A stretch of DNA of 64,000 nucleotides from Corynebacterium appendicis CIP 107643 (GTDB lineage: Bacteria > Actinomycetota > Actinomycetes > Mycobacteriales > Mycobacteriaceae): NCBI RefSeq assembly GCF_030408415.1, contig NZ_CP046976.1:1550001-1614000 (forward strand), given 5' to 3'. Numbering within the stretch: position 1 is the stretch's first letter; each line of letters begins with the position of its first letter. Shown here one piece after another: positions 12,672 to 20,443 of this stretch. The translations under genes and the position numbers were made by a program. The notes under the pieces are model-generated. The model was not told the origin of the DNA and did not search any database. It saw nothing but the letters and a program-made list of their open reading frames with translations.

Positions 12672-15164
12672 ATGTTCCGCCCCATCACTTCGACGTACCG
12701 GCTGCAGCTGCGCGGCAAGGATGCGGACCCGGCGGGGCGGAGTTTCACCTTCGCCGACGCCGCCGCACTCGTGCCGTACTTGAAGGAATTGGGGGTCTCG
12801 CACCTCTATCTCTCGCCCATCTTCACGTCCTACCCGGAGTCGAACCACAACTACGACGTGACAGACCCGACCGAGGTCAACCCGGAGCTCGGAGGGATGG
12901 AGGGGCTGCGCCATCTGGCTGCTAAAGCGCACGAGGCCGGACTTGGCCTGATTGTGGACATCGTGCCCAACCACCTCGGTGTGGAGGCACCGCAGCTGAA
13001 CGCGTGGTGGTGGGACGTGCTCAAAAACGGGCAGGATTCTGAATTCGAGGCCTATTTCGACATCGACTGGCACGAAGACAACGGCGCGGGCGGCAAGCTC
13101 GGGTTGCCGGTGCTGGGCCAGCCGGGCGACGAGGACAAGTTCGAGCTGGTGTACCTCGATGAGATCGACGAGCCGGTGCTCGCGTACTTCGACAACTACT
13201 TCCCGCTCGCCCCGGGCTCATTCGGCAGCCTCGACGACGATCCGCGCGAGGTCTACGACAAGCAGAGCTACCGCCTGATGTTCTGGCGCGACGGGGTCAT
13301 CTCCTACCGCCGCTTCTTCTCCGTCAACGGCCTCGCGGGCATCCGCCAGGAAGACCCGCTCATTTTCGAGCACACTCACCGCACACTCCGCCAGATCATC
13401 GCCGAGGAGCTTATCGACGGTGTCCGCGTCGACCACCCCGACGGCCTCGCCGACCCGTTCACCTACCTGAACCGGCTGCGGGACCTGATCGGCGAGGACC
13501 GGTGGCTGGTCGCCGAGAAGATCCTCGGGGTCACCGAGCCGCTCGACCCGCGCTTGGCTGTCGACGGCACCACCGGCTACGACGCGCTCCGCGAACTCGA
13601 CGGTGTCTTCGTCGCCCGCGACGCCGAGGACTCGTTGAGCATGCTGTCCCTCCAACATTCCGGCTCCACGTGGGACGAAGCGGCCATTGCCGCGGCCGAG
13701 CAGCAGCTCAAGCGCGAAGTCGCCGAATCGGAGCTCGCCGCTGAGGTCCGCCGTCTGACCCGCGCCATCCGCCGGGACAATTTTTCCACCGCGGGCGCCG
13801 ATGTCACCGATGAGGATTTGGAGCGCACCGTCATCGACCTTGTCGCAGCGATGCCGGTCTACCGCGCGGACTATATTTCGTTGTCCCGCCAGACCTCGAC
13901 GATCGTGGCAGACATGGTGCGCCGCTTCCCCTCGCGCCGCGCCGCGCTCGACCTGATCTCCGCGGCATTTCTCGCCAACGGCGAAGCCAAGACCCGATTC
14001 GCCCAGGTCTGCGGCGCAGTCATGGCCAAAGGCGTAGAAGACACGCTGTTCTACCGCGCCTGCCGTCTCGTCGCGCTCCAGGAAGTCGGCGGCGCACCGG
14101 GCCGCTTCGGCGTCTCGGCCGCTGAATTCCACCTGCTCCAGCAGGAGCGGGCCATGCTGTGGCCCCACGCGATGACGACGCTGAGCACCCACGACACGAA
14201 GCGCAGCGAGGACACCCGCGCCCGCATCATCGAGATCACCGAACGGCATAAAGATTTCGCGGAACTGGCCCACCAGATAAGTGCGCTGGTCCCCGCCCCC
14301 GACGACGCGACCGCGCATTTCCTGCTCCAGAACATCATTGGCGTCTGGCCGACGGACGGCAGCACTGACCCCGTCCGCGATCGTCTCCAGGATTACGCCC
14401 TCAAGGCCGTGCGCGAAGCGGGCGTGCACACGACGTGGTTCGACAACGACGCGCACTTCGAACGGTCCATCGCGGATTGGGTCGACGCGCTTATCGACGG
14501 CCCCGCCGCGCCCATGATCGACGCCTTCGTCTCTGAGATTCACCGCGGCGCCGTGCAGGTCTCGCTCGGCCGGAAGATGCTGCAGCTCATCGGCCCCGGT
14601 ATCCCGGACACCTACCAGGGTCAAGAATTCTGGGACCTGTCTCTGGTGGACCCGGATAACCGCCGCTTCATTGACTACGTCAACCGGGAACAGACATTGC
14701 AGCAGTTCAAGGAGTCCGCGCTGTCCGGCCGCCTCCACGACGAGCTGCTCCAGGCCCGCGATGATGCCCGCGAAAACGGCGAGCCCGGTCTCTACCCGCA
14801 CCTGGCGGCAATGGTCGACCGCGCGAAACAGGCCGTCGTCCACGAGGGTGCGTACCTGCGCCGGCAGCACCCGGATATTTTCCTCGCTAGCGACTACCAG
14901 GCCGTGTTCGGAGTCGGCGAATCCGCCAGCCACCTGGTCGGCATGGCGCGGGGCTCCTCCGGGCTCGACGTCGTCGCGTTGGCCACCCGCCGCCCGCTCC
15001 AGCTGGAGGACCGCGGCGGCTGGGGCGGCACCACCGTCACCCTGCCCGACGGCGAGTGGACCGACCTCATCACCGGAAACACCTTCACCGGCACGGTCCT
15101 GGTCCGCGATGTTCTCGACGTCCTGCCGACCGCGCTGCTCGTCGCCGCCCACGCCAACGTGTAA
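12672..15164 (+). CDS. treY: Malto-oligosyltrehalose synthase TreY
   Basis: TreY rearranges the reducing-end alpha-1,4 bond of maltodextrins to alpha,alpha-1,1, giving maltooligosyltrehalose. The 830-residue protein starts MFRPITSTYRLQLRG (ATG at 12672, preceded by AAGGAG), the usual family start. It shows GH13 motifs HLYLSPIFTSYPESNHNYDV, LIVDIVPNHLGVE, DGVRVDHPDGLADP (nucleophile), WLVAEKILG (acid/base) and TLSTHDTKRSEDTRAR. It acts in the cytoplasm with TreZ (16479-18194) and uses the linear glucans that GlgX releases. It converges with the S4 gene only 6 bp away. Confidence 0.97.
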   Translation: MFRPITSTYRLQLRGKDADPAGRSFTFADAAALVPYLKELGVSHLYLSPIFTSYPESNHNYDVTDPTEVNPELGGMEGLRHLAAKAHEAGLGLIVDIVPNHLGVEAPQLNAWWWDVLKNGQDSEFEAYFDIDWHEDNGAGGKLGLPVLGQPGDEDKFELVYLDEIDEPVLAYFDNYFPLAPGSFGSLDDDPREVYDKQSYRLMFWRDGVISYRRFFSVNGLAGIRQEDPLIFEHTHRTLRQIIAEELIDGVRVDHPDGLADPFTYLNRLRDLIGEDRWLVAEKILGVTEPLDPRLAVDGTTGYDALRELDGVFVARDAEDSLSMLSLQHSGSTWDEAAIAAAEQQLKREVAESELAAEVRRLTRAIRRDNFSTAGADVTDEDLERTVIDLVAAMPVYRADYISLSRQTSTIVADMVRRFPSRRAALDLISAAFLANGEAKTRFAQVCGAVMAKGVEDTLFYRACRLVALQEVGGAPGRFGVSAAEFHLLQQERAMLWPHAMTTLSTHDTKRSEDTRARIIEITERHKDFAELAHQISALVPAPDDATAHFLLQNIIGVWPTDGSTDPVRDRLQDYALKAVREAGVHTTWFDNDAHFERSIADWVDALIDGPAAPMIDAFVSEIHRGAVQVSLGRKMLQLIGPGIPDTYQGQEFWDLSLVDPDNRRFIDYVNREQTLQQFKESALSGRLHDELLQARDDARENGEPGLYPHLAAMVDRAKQAVVHEGAYLRRQHPDIFLASDYQAVFGVGESASHLVGMARGSSGLDVVALATRRPLQLEDRGGWGGTTVTLPDGEWTDLITGNTFTGTVLVRDVLDVLPTALLVAAHANV

Positions 15165-15170
15165 GGGGCG

Positions 15171-15557
15171 TCAGCGCCTGCCCATCAGCCGGTCGAGCTC
15201 GCGGCGCTCCTTCTTCGTCGGGCGGCCGGCACCGCGGTCGCGCTTGGGCATGGAGTAGAAGTACTCCTTCGGCGGTGGCGGCGGGGAATGGTCGATATAG
15301 CACTGACGGGCCACTGGGGCGCCAACGCGTTTGCGCAGGGTCTGCACGACTTCGTACTCGATGTCGCGGTAGTCCTTCCACGCTTTGACGCGATCGCCGG
15401 GAACCACCTGGGTGGACGGCTTCACTGCGTTGCCGTTGAGTTTCACGTGCCCGGCGCGCACGGCGTTGGCTGCCTCAGAACGCGTCTTGTACATGCGGAC
15501 GGCCCACACCCACACGTCGATGCGAACGGGTGTGCCGTCCGGTTCAGCGCCCGCCAT
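15171..15557 (-). CDS. S4-domain RNA-binding protein (Hsp15-like)
   Basis: A 128-residue protein with an S4 RNA-binding domain at about residues 12-70 (RIDVWVWAVRMYKTRSEA, GHVKLNGNAVKPSTQVVPGD). A basic C-terminal tail follows (KRDRGAGRPTKKERRELDRL), as in Hsp15/RqcH-associated proteins. Such proteins bind rRNA or stalled 50S-nascent chain-tRNA complexes. The start ATG shares one base with the stop of the upstream gene (TGATG), so they form a two-gene unit. Confidence 0.88.
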   Translation of the reverse strand: MAGAEPDGTPVRIDVWVWAVRMYKTRSEAANAVRAGHVKLNGNAVKPSTQVVPGDRVKAWKDYRDIEYEVVQTLRKRVGAPVARQCYIDHSPPPPPKEYFYSMPKRDRGAGRPTKKERRELDRLMGRR

Positions 15558-15793
15558 CAGTACGTGTCTTGGTGGTTGATGATCTTCTGCACCTTGCTGT
15601 AGTTGTACAGCCCGCCGCCCACGGCGACGACCATGCCGAGGGCGAACCAGAACCAGAAGGAGGAGAAGATCAGGCCGAGCGCCACGCCGCCGAGCACGCC
15701 GCCGCCGACGCAGGCCACTCCATTGCGGGAGTAGCGGCGCACGGCCTGTTTGCGGGCTTCGATCGGGTTGTTCGGGCGCGGCTGAAGAGTCAT
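15557..15793 (-). CDS. Small two-helix membrane protein
   Basis: About 78 residues from the ATG at 15793 (MTLQPRPNNPIEARK). Two hydrophobic segments lie at about residues 28-46 and 49-65, including an aromatic FSSFWFWFALGMVVAVGGG, followed by a polar tail. An ATG two codons earlier (15799) is also possible. It is translationally linked to the S4 protein gene. I do not recognise the family; similar small proteins are common in corynebacteria. Confidence 0.7.
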   Translation of the reverse strand: MTLQPRPNNPIEARKQAVRRYSRNGVACVGGGVLGGVALGLIFSSFWFWFALGMVVAVGGGLYNYSKVQKIINHQDTY

Positions 15794-15803
15794 GGGCACA
15801 AGT

Positions 15804-16448
15804 TTAGCGGTCGCATTCCACCCACATTGTTCCCGCCTCGCGGGCGGTGGCGGTTCCCTGCGTCACGGCGGCGAGCAGATCGTCGAATTCGCCGCGGCTG
15901 CCGGGGGCGATAGCGAAGGTGTACTGGGCCTGCGCGGCGTAGGCGACGTCGACGACGTCGACGCCGTGGGTGCGCAGTTCGGCTTCGATCCGTCCGGCGT
16001 CGGTGTGCGGGAGGTTCACACTGATGAGTTCGCGCAGGGATTTCTCGGCGCGCGGCACGGCTTCCAAGGCCTGGGAGACGGATTCGGAATAGGCGTGCAC
16101 GAGCCCGCCCGCACCGAGCTTCACGCCGCCGAAATAGCGGATCACCACGGCCACGGCAGATTCGAGGCCGGAGCCGCGTAGCGCGTCGAGCATCGGTTTG
16201 CCGGCCGTTCCGGCGGGCTCGCCGTCGTCGCTGGAGCGCTCGATCGGCACCGCCCCGTCGACGTGCACGATGAATGCGGAGCAGTGGTGCCGGGCGTCGG
16301 GATATTCGTGCCGCGCCCTCGCGATGACCTCGCGCGCTTCGTCCTCGGTCTCGGCACGCGCGATCCAGGTGATGAAGCGGGAACGCTTGATTTCGATCTC
16401 GCTCACCGTCGGCTCGCCCGAAACAGGCAGTGAATATGTTGTCTCCAT
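15804..16448 (-). CDS. YigZ/IMPACT-family protein
   Basis: The 214-residue protein has the UPF0029 N-terminal domain: KRSRFITWIARAETEDEARE, HHCSAFIVH and the signature DGEPAGTAGKPMLDALRGSG, then VIRYFGGVKLGAGGLVHAYS. A smaller alpha/beta C-terminal domain follows. Family members (YigZ, IMPACT) are linked to translation control, with no settled enzymatic role. It diverges from treZ with only 30 bp between starts. TAAAAT on the minus strand (16458-16463) could serve as a -10 for a nearly leaderless mRNA. Confidence 0.92.
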   Translation of the reverse strand: METTYSLPVSGEPTVSEIEIKRSRFITWIARAETEDEAREVIARARHEYPDARHHCSAFIVHVDGAVPIERSSDDGEPAGTAGKPMLDALRGSGLESAVAVVIRYFGGVKLGAGGLVHAYSESVSQALEAVPRAEKSLRELISVNLPHTDAGRIEAELRTHGVDVVDVAYAAQAQYTFAIAPGSRGEFDDLLAAVTQGTATAREAGTMWVECDR

Positions 16449-16478
16449 TGCGGGACCATTTTACTTAGGGTGGAACAC

Positions 16479-18194
16479 ATGAAGTTCGATGTGTGGGCCC
16501 CGTACGCGCACGACGTGAAACTCGTCGTCGACGATGAAGAGCACCAGATGCGCAGGGACGACAAGCGCCGAGGATGGTGGCTGAGCGACATCGAGAAGAC
16601 TCCGGGTCAGCGTTACGGCTTTTCGCTTTACGACGGCGAATCCTGGACTGCTCCCCTCCCCGATCCCCGCTCCGCCCGCCAACCCGACGGAGTTCACGGC
16701 CTGTCGCAGGTGACCGACCCCGAATTCGAGTGGTCGGACCAGGACTGGACCCGTTACGAGCTCAAAGGACAGGTCATCTACGAGCTCCACGTGGGCACGT
16801 TCAGTGAGGAGGGGACGTTTGACGGAGTCGTCGATAAGCTCGATTACCTTGCGGACCTGGGCGTGACCACGATCGAGCTGATGCCCGTCCAGCCGTTCGC
16901 CGGCGAGCGCAACTGGGGCTACGACGGCGTGGACTGGTTCGCCGTGCAGGAAAGCTACGGCGGCCCCGAAGGCCTGAAGCGCCTGGTCGACGCCGCGCAC
17001 AACAAGGGCATCGGCGTGTTTTTGGATGTGGTGTACAACCACTTCGGCCCCGACGGCAATTACAACGGGCAGTTCGGTCCGTACACCACTGCTGGCGCGA
17101 CGGGCTGGGGCGATGTGGTGAACCTCTCCGGCGCCGATTCGGACGAGGTCCGCGCCTACGTGCTCGATGCCGTGCGGCGCTGGCTCACCGAATTCCACAT
17201 CGACGGCCTGCGCCTCGACGCGGTGCAGACCTACGACGACCGCGGCGCGTACTCGATCATGGAGCAGATCAACAGGGTCGCCGACGAAGTCGAGGCGGAA
17301 CAGGGCCCGAATCCGATCATCATCGCCGAGAGCGACATGAACGATCCGCGCATCATCTCCGACTATTCGGTCGGCGGGTACGGGCTCGACGCGCAATGGC
17401 TTGACGACGTCCACCATGCCCTCCACACCGTTATCACCGCCGAGAACAACGCGTACTACGAAGACTTCGGCACGGTGGAGATCCTCGCGGACACGCTGCG
17501 CCACGGCTACCGGTTCCGCAACGACTATTCCCGTTACCGCGGCCGCACCCACGGCCGCGCGCTGGATCTCGCGGCGATCCCCCCGTGGAAGCTGATCACC
17601 TACACCACCACCCACGACCAGGTGGGCAACCGTGCGGAGGGCGACCGCCCGTCGCAGAACCTCACGCCGACCCAGCACGTGCTCAAGGCCGCGGTGATCT
17701 TCTTCAGCCCGTTCACACCGATGATCTTCCAGGGCGAGGAATCCTTCGCGCAGACGCCGTTCCCGTTCTTCGTCTCCCACACCGACGAAGAGCTCATGCG
17801 CCTCACCCGCGAAGGCCGCGCCCACGAATTCGCCCGCTACGGCTGGAACTTCGACGAGGTCCCCGACCCAGCCGACCCGGCCACCTTCGAATCGGCGAAA
17901 CTGGACTGGAACCACGGCGAGGATGCCACGGCGGTGCACGAGGCCTACAAGACGCTACTGAAACTACGCAGCGACCTGAACCTCGCTCGCGAAGATCTCC
18001 GCGATCTGCAGGTCGAGCACTCCGATAATTGGATGACCATGGGCTACGACGATGTCGTGCTCGCGGCGAACCTCTCCGATGAACCGGCCACCGTCCCCGT
18101 GGGCGGGGAGCTCGTTTATTCCTTCAGCTCCCCCACCGTCACGGCAACGGAGACCCAGCTGGAGCCGTGGGGCTTCGCGGTGATCAAGCGGTAG
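16479..18194 (+). CDS. treZ: Malto-oligosyltrehalose trehalohydrolase TreZ
   Basis: TreZ releases free trehalose from maltooligosyltrehalose made by TreY. The 571-residue protein has an N-terminal CBM48-like domain (MKFDVWAPYAHDVKL). Its GH13 barrel shows VTTIELMPVQPFAGERNWGY, FLDVVYNHFGPDGN, DGLRLDAVQTYDDR (nucleophile), IIAESDMNDPR (acid/base) and TTTHDQVGNRAEGDR. I prefer the ATG at 16479, preceded by AGGGTGG, over the GTG at 16470. Trehalose is the mycolate carrier in this group, so the pathway feeds cell-envelope assembly as well as stress protection. Confidence 0.96.
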   Translation: MKFDVWAPYAHDVKLVVDDEEHQMRRDDKRRGWWLSDIEKTPGQRYGFSLYDGESWTAPLPDPRSARQPDGVHGLSQVTDPEFEWSDQDWTRYELKGQVIYELHVGTFSEEGTFDGVVDKLDYLADLGVTTIELMPVQPFAGERNWGYDGVDWFAVQESYGGPEGLKRLVDAAHNKGIGVFLDVVYNHFGPDGNYNGQFGPYTTAGATGWGDVVNLSGADSDEVRAYVLDAVRRWLTEFHIDGLRLDAVQTYDDRGAYSIMEQINRVADEVEAEQGPNPIIIAESDMNDPRIISDYSVGGYGLDAQWLDDVHHALHTVITAENNAYYEDFGTVEILADTLRHGYRFRNDYSRYRGRTHGRALDLAAIPPWKLITYTTTHDQVGNRAEGDRPSQNLTPTQHVLKAAVIFFSPFTPMIFQGEESFAQTPFPFFVSHTDEELMRLTREGRAHEFARYGWNFDEVPDPADPATFESAKLDWNHGEDATAVHEAYKTLLKLRSDLNLAREDLRDLQVEHSDNWMTMGYDDVVLAANLSDEPATVPVGGELVYSFSSPTVTATETQLEPWGFAVIKR

Positions 18195-18204
18195 GCACCA
18201 GGAC

Positions 18205-18227
18205 GCTACCGGACGTCAGCCGGTAGC
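18205..18227. terminator. Inverted repeat between convergent treZ and ilvA
   Basis: GCTACCGG-7 nt-CCGGTAGC is a perfect 8-bp stem between the two stops, and outer AGGAC/GTCCT bases extend it. There is no T tract, so a bidirectional hairpin terminator is likely but not certain. Confidence 0.55.
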
Positions 18228-18235
18228 TAGCTGTC

Positions 18236-19519
18236 CTAGCCCGTGACGATGAAATCGTATTCCGGCGTGCCCGGCATCAGGCGGCGGCAGTCGAAGGACG
18301 CCTCCTCCATGCGCTCGAGCAACGGGTCGAGGTCGGATGCCCGAGCGAGCTCGATGCCGACGAGCGCGGCGCCGGTCTCGCGGTTGTTCTTTTTCAGGTA
18401 CTCGAACAACGCGATATCGTCGTCCGGACCCAGCACGTCGTTGAGAAAGCGGCGCAGCTGCCCCGGCTCCTGGGCGAAGTTGACGAGGAAGTAGTGCTTC
18501 AAGCCGCGGTGCACCAGCGATCGCTCCATGATCTCGGCGTAGCGCAGCACATCGTTGTTGCCGCCGGAGATCACGCACACGACTGTGCTGCCGGGAGCCA
18601 GGCTGACATCAGCGAGTGCCGCAACCGACAACGCGCCGGCGGGCTCCGCGATGATGCCCTCGTTCTGATACAGCGCGAGCATGCTGGTGCACACTGCTCC
18701 TTCGTCGACGGACACGACGTGGAGACGCCCGAGGTTCTCCTCGATGATGTGGTAGTTCACGTCACCGATCCGCTTTACAGCGGCGCCATCGACGAACGGG
18801 TCGACGGTCTCGAGTGTCACCGGTTCGCCGGCGTCGAGGGCTGCCTGCAGCGAACGTCCACCTGCCGGTTCCGCCCCGACCACCGCGGTGCGCGGGGACA
18901 TGTCCGCCAGATACGAGGTGATGCCGGCGAGCAGTCCGCCGCCGCCTACCGGGACGACGATGGAGTCCAGCGACTTGCCCAACCCGGACAGCTGGGAGAC
19001 CACCTCGGCGCCCACTGTGCCCTGGCCAATCACGGTGTTGCGCGCGTTGAAGGGCTCGACGATGGTGGCGCCGCGGGCCTCAGCGTCGTTACGCGCTGCT
19101 TCTGCGGCCTCGTCGAATGTGTCACCGACAAGCACGAGCTCCACATTGTCCCCGCCGTGGACCTTGATGCGGTCGCGCTTCTGCTTCGGCGTGCGCTTCG
19201 GCACGAAGATCTTGCCGTCGATGCCCATGGAACGGCAGGCGTACGCGACGCCCTGCGCGTGGTTGCCTGCCGACGCCGCGACGACTCCGGCCGCTTTTTC
19301 TTCCTCGGTCAGGTTGCTGATGTTGTAGTACGCGCCGCGAATTTTGTACGAGCGCACGTCCTGCAAGTCCTCGCGCTTGAGGTACACCTCCACCCCGTAG
19401 TCCTGCGACAGGCGCGGGCAGTACTGCAACGGTGTCGGCGCGATTATGCTCGAAATACTCGCCTGTGCCCCTTGAATGTCTGCTGCGTGCACGGGTGAAA
19501 AATCAGGCGAATGTGTCAT
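18236..19519 (-). CDS. ilvA: Threonine ammonia-lyase (threonine dehydratase) IlvA
   Basis: IlvA deaminates threonine to 2-oxobutyrate, the committed step of isoleucine synthesis. The 427-residue protein has the PLP lysine (Lys59) in QDVRSYKIRGAYYN, GNHAQGVAYACR, and the glycine-rich phosphate site VVPVGGGGLLAGI. A single C-terminal ACT-like regulatory domain follows (about residues 335-427: HYFLVNFAQEPGQLRRFLND). This fits the feedback-inhibited biosynthetic form rather than the catabolic one. The ATG at 19519 lies 8 nt after a TATGAT -10 hexamer, so the mRNA is probably leaderless. Confidence 0.95.
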   Translation of the reverse strand: MTHSPDFSPVHAADIQGAQASISSIIAPTPLQYCPRLSQDYGVEVYLKREDLQDVRSYKIRGAYYNISNLTEEEKAAGVVAASAGNHAQGVAYACRSMGIDGKIFVPKRTPKQKRDRIKVHGGDNVELVLVGDTFDEAAEAARNDAEARGATIVEPFNARNTVIGQGTVGAEVVSQLSGLGKSLDSIVVPVGGGGLLAGITSYLADMSPRTAVVGAEPAGGRSLQAALDAGEPVTLETVDPFVDGAAVKRIGDVNYHIIEENLGRLHVVSVDEGAVCTSMLALYQNEGIIAEPAGALSVAALADVSLAPGSTVVCVISGGNNDVLRYAEIMERSLVHRGLKHYFLVNFAQEPGQLRRFLNDVLGPDDDIALFEYLKKNNRETGAALVGIELARASDLDPLLERMEEASFDCRRLMPGTPEYDFIVTG

Positions 19520-19527
19520 ACCGAGCA

Positions 19528-19533
19528 ATCATA
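19528..19533 (-). promoter_or_regulatory. -10 element of ilvA, leaderless start
   Basis: TATGAT on the minus strand ends 8 nt before the ilvA ATG, so transcription should start at or next to it. A weak TTGCGG lies upstream at 19549-19554 with a short spacer. No Shine-Dalgarno precedes the ATG. I see no attenuator or T-box here. Confidence 0.5.
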
Positions 19534-19875
19534 GACCCACCGCGGACACCGCAAGCGCATGCGAACCGAAAAATTCCGAGCGCTGCACGCGCGCTCCACC
19601 ACCGCAAGCCACAGCATTTCGAACAGGTCTCCCACCCAAGAACTTGCAAACAAAAACTACAATTCCGCTAAAAACATAAAACGTGATTCCGGAAATGTAA
19701 GAAAGAGGAATTTGCAGAACATAAATTAGGACCATCTTACCTGCGCTTTTATCTACGCAGGATGGCCTCATAGAGCTCCCCCCGCGAAAACCCTTGCATT
19801 AGTTGATGTGAAGCGTATGATTTTTTGAGGTTCCTGCCAGAATCACCCAACCTTACATTCAAGAAGGAGTCCTTC
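19534..19875. other. AT-rich divergent spacer with a strong promoter
   Basis: About 340 bp without a gene between ilvA and the small secreted protein, visibly richer in A/T than its surroundings (for example 19640-19740). It holds TTGCAT (19794-19799), a 16-bp spacer and TATGAT (19816-19821), a good sigma-A promoter for the rightward gene with a ~48-nt leader. A CCTGCG/CGCAGG hairpin lies at 19740-19761. I see no other gene. Confidence 0.6.
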
Positions 19876-20322
19876 GTGAAGAAGCGCAACACATTCCTCG
19901 CCGCAATGCTTTCCGCCGCAATGGCATTCAGCGCCGCCCCGGCCGCCGTCGCCGAGACCGCCAAAGACGAGTCCGCGACCATCGCTGACGCCGACAACAC
20001 GAACAACGAGCCCGACACCGGCACAGACGCCACCGATACTGAGGACGGCGAGGAGGAAGACTCGGAGGGCCTCGAACCGACCAAAGACATTTGGGATAAG
20101 GGCGGCGCTTCTTCCGATCCTGCTCCTAACGGCCCGTTCAAGAGCGACGGACTGAACCGACTTTCCGCTTACTTGAACAGCAACCACTTCGAGACGGTCT
20201 CCGCGATCGTTGAGGTCATCGCTGGCGTGATCACCGTGGGCTCCCAGCTGGCCGCAATTATCATCACTGTTTCCCCGACTGCCAAGGCTCAGTTCGAAGC
20301 ATTCATGAAGCAGTTCTCCTAA
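19876..20322 (+). CDS. Small secreted acidic protein with hydrophobic C-terminal helix
   Basis: A GTG start at 19876, 6 nt after AAGAAGGAGT, gives a 148-residue precursor. It has a clear signal peptide (KKRNTFLAAMLSAAMAFSA, cleavage probably after AVA at about 26). The next ~45 residues are strongly acidic (Asp/Glu/Thr). The rest has GLNRLSAYLNSNHFETVSAI and a hydrophobic stretch VIAGVITVGSQLAAIIITVS (about 108-130). There is no lipobox, LPXTG or cysteine. It might be a small helical envelope or porin-like protein, but this is a guess from size and composition. It has its own strong promoter and a hairpin after it, so it is a single-gene unit. Confidence 0.8.
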   Translation: MKKRNTFLAAMLSAAMAFSAAPAAVAETAKDESATIADADNTNNEPDTGTDATDTEDGEEEDSEGLEPTKDIWDKGGASSDPAPNGPFKSDGLNRLSAYLNSNHFETVSAIVEVIAGVITVGSQLAAIIITVSPTAKAQFEAFMKQFS

Positions 20323-20357
20323 AGTTTCCTGTTTCGACGGAATCCATATATACGATT

Positions 20358-20415
20358 CGGCTCCTGTCTCTCCGCGCTCCTTTTATTTGAGAGTTGCGTA
20401 GAGAGGCAGGAGCCG
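20358..20415 (+). terminator. Long stem between the secreted protein gene and dnaE1
   Basis: CGGCTCCTGTCTCTC (20358-20372) and GAGAGGCAGGAGCCG (20401-20415) form a 15-bp stem with one G-U pair and a 28-nt AT-richer loop, between convergent stops. There is no long T run; a bidirectional terminator is the simplest reading. Confidence 0.6.
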
Positions 20416-20443
20416 TCGTGTTTGAGGAGCCTATTCTGAGTTT

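Noticed and set aside
13218..15152. A 644-codon minus-strand frame opposite treY
   Set aside because: Antisense shadow of treY, which shows complete GH13 motifs.
19529..19771. An 80-codon minus-strand frame upstream of ilvA
   Set aside because: It lies in the AT-rich promoter spacer, overlaps the ilvA -10 element, and its composition does not fit the genome's coding pattern.
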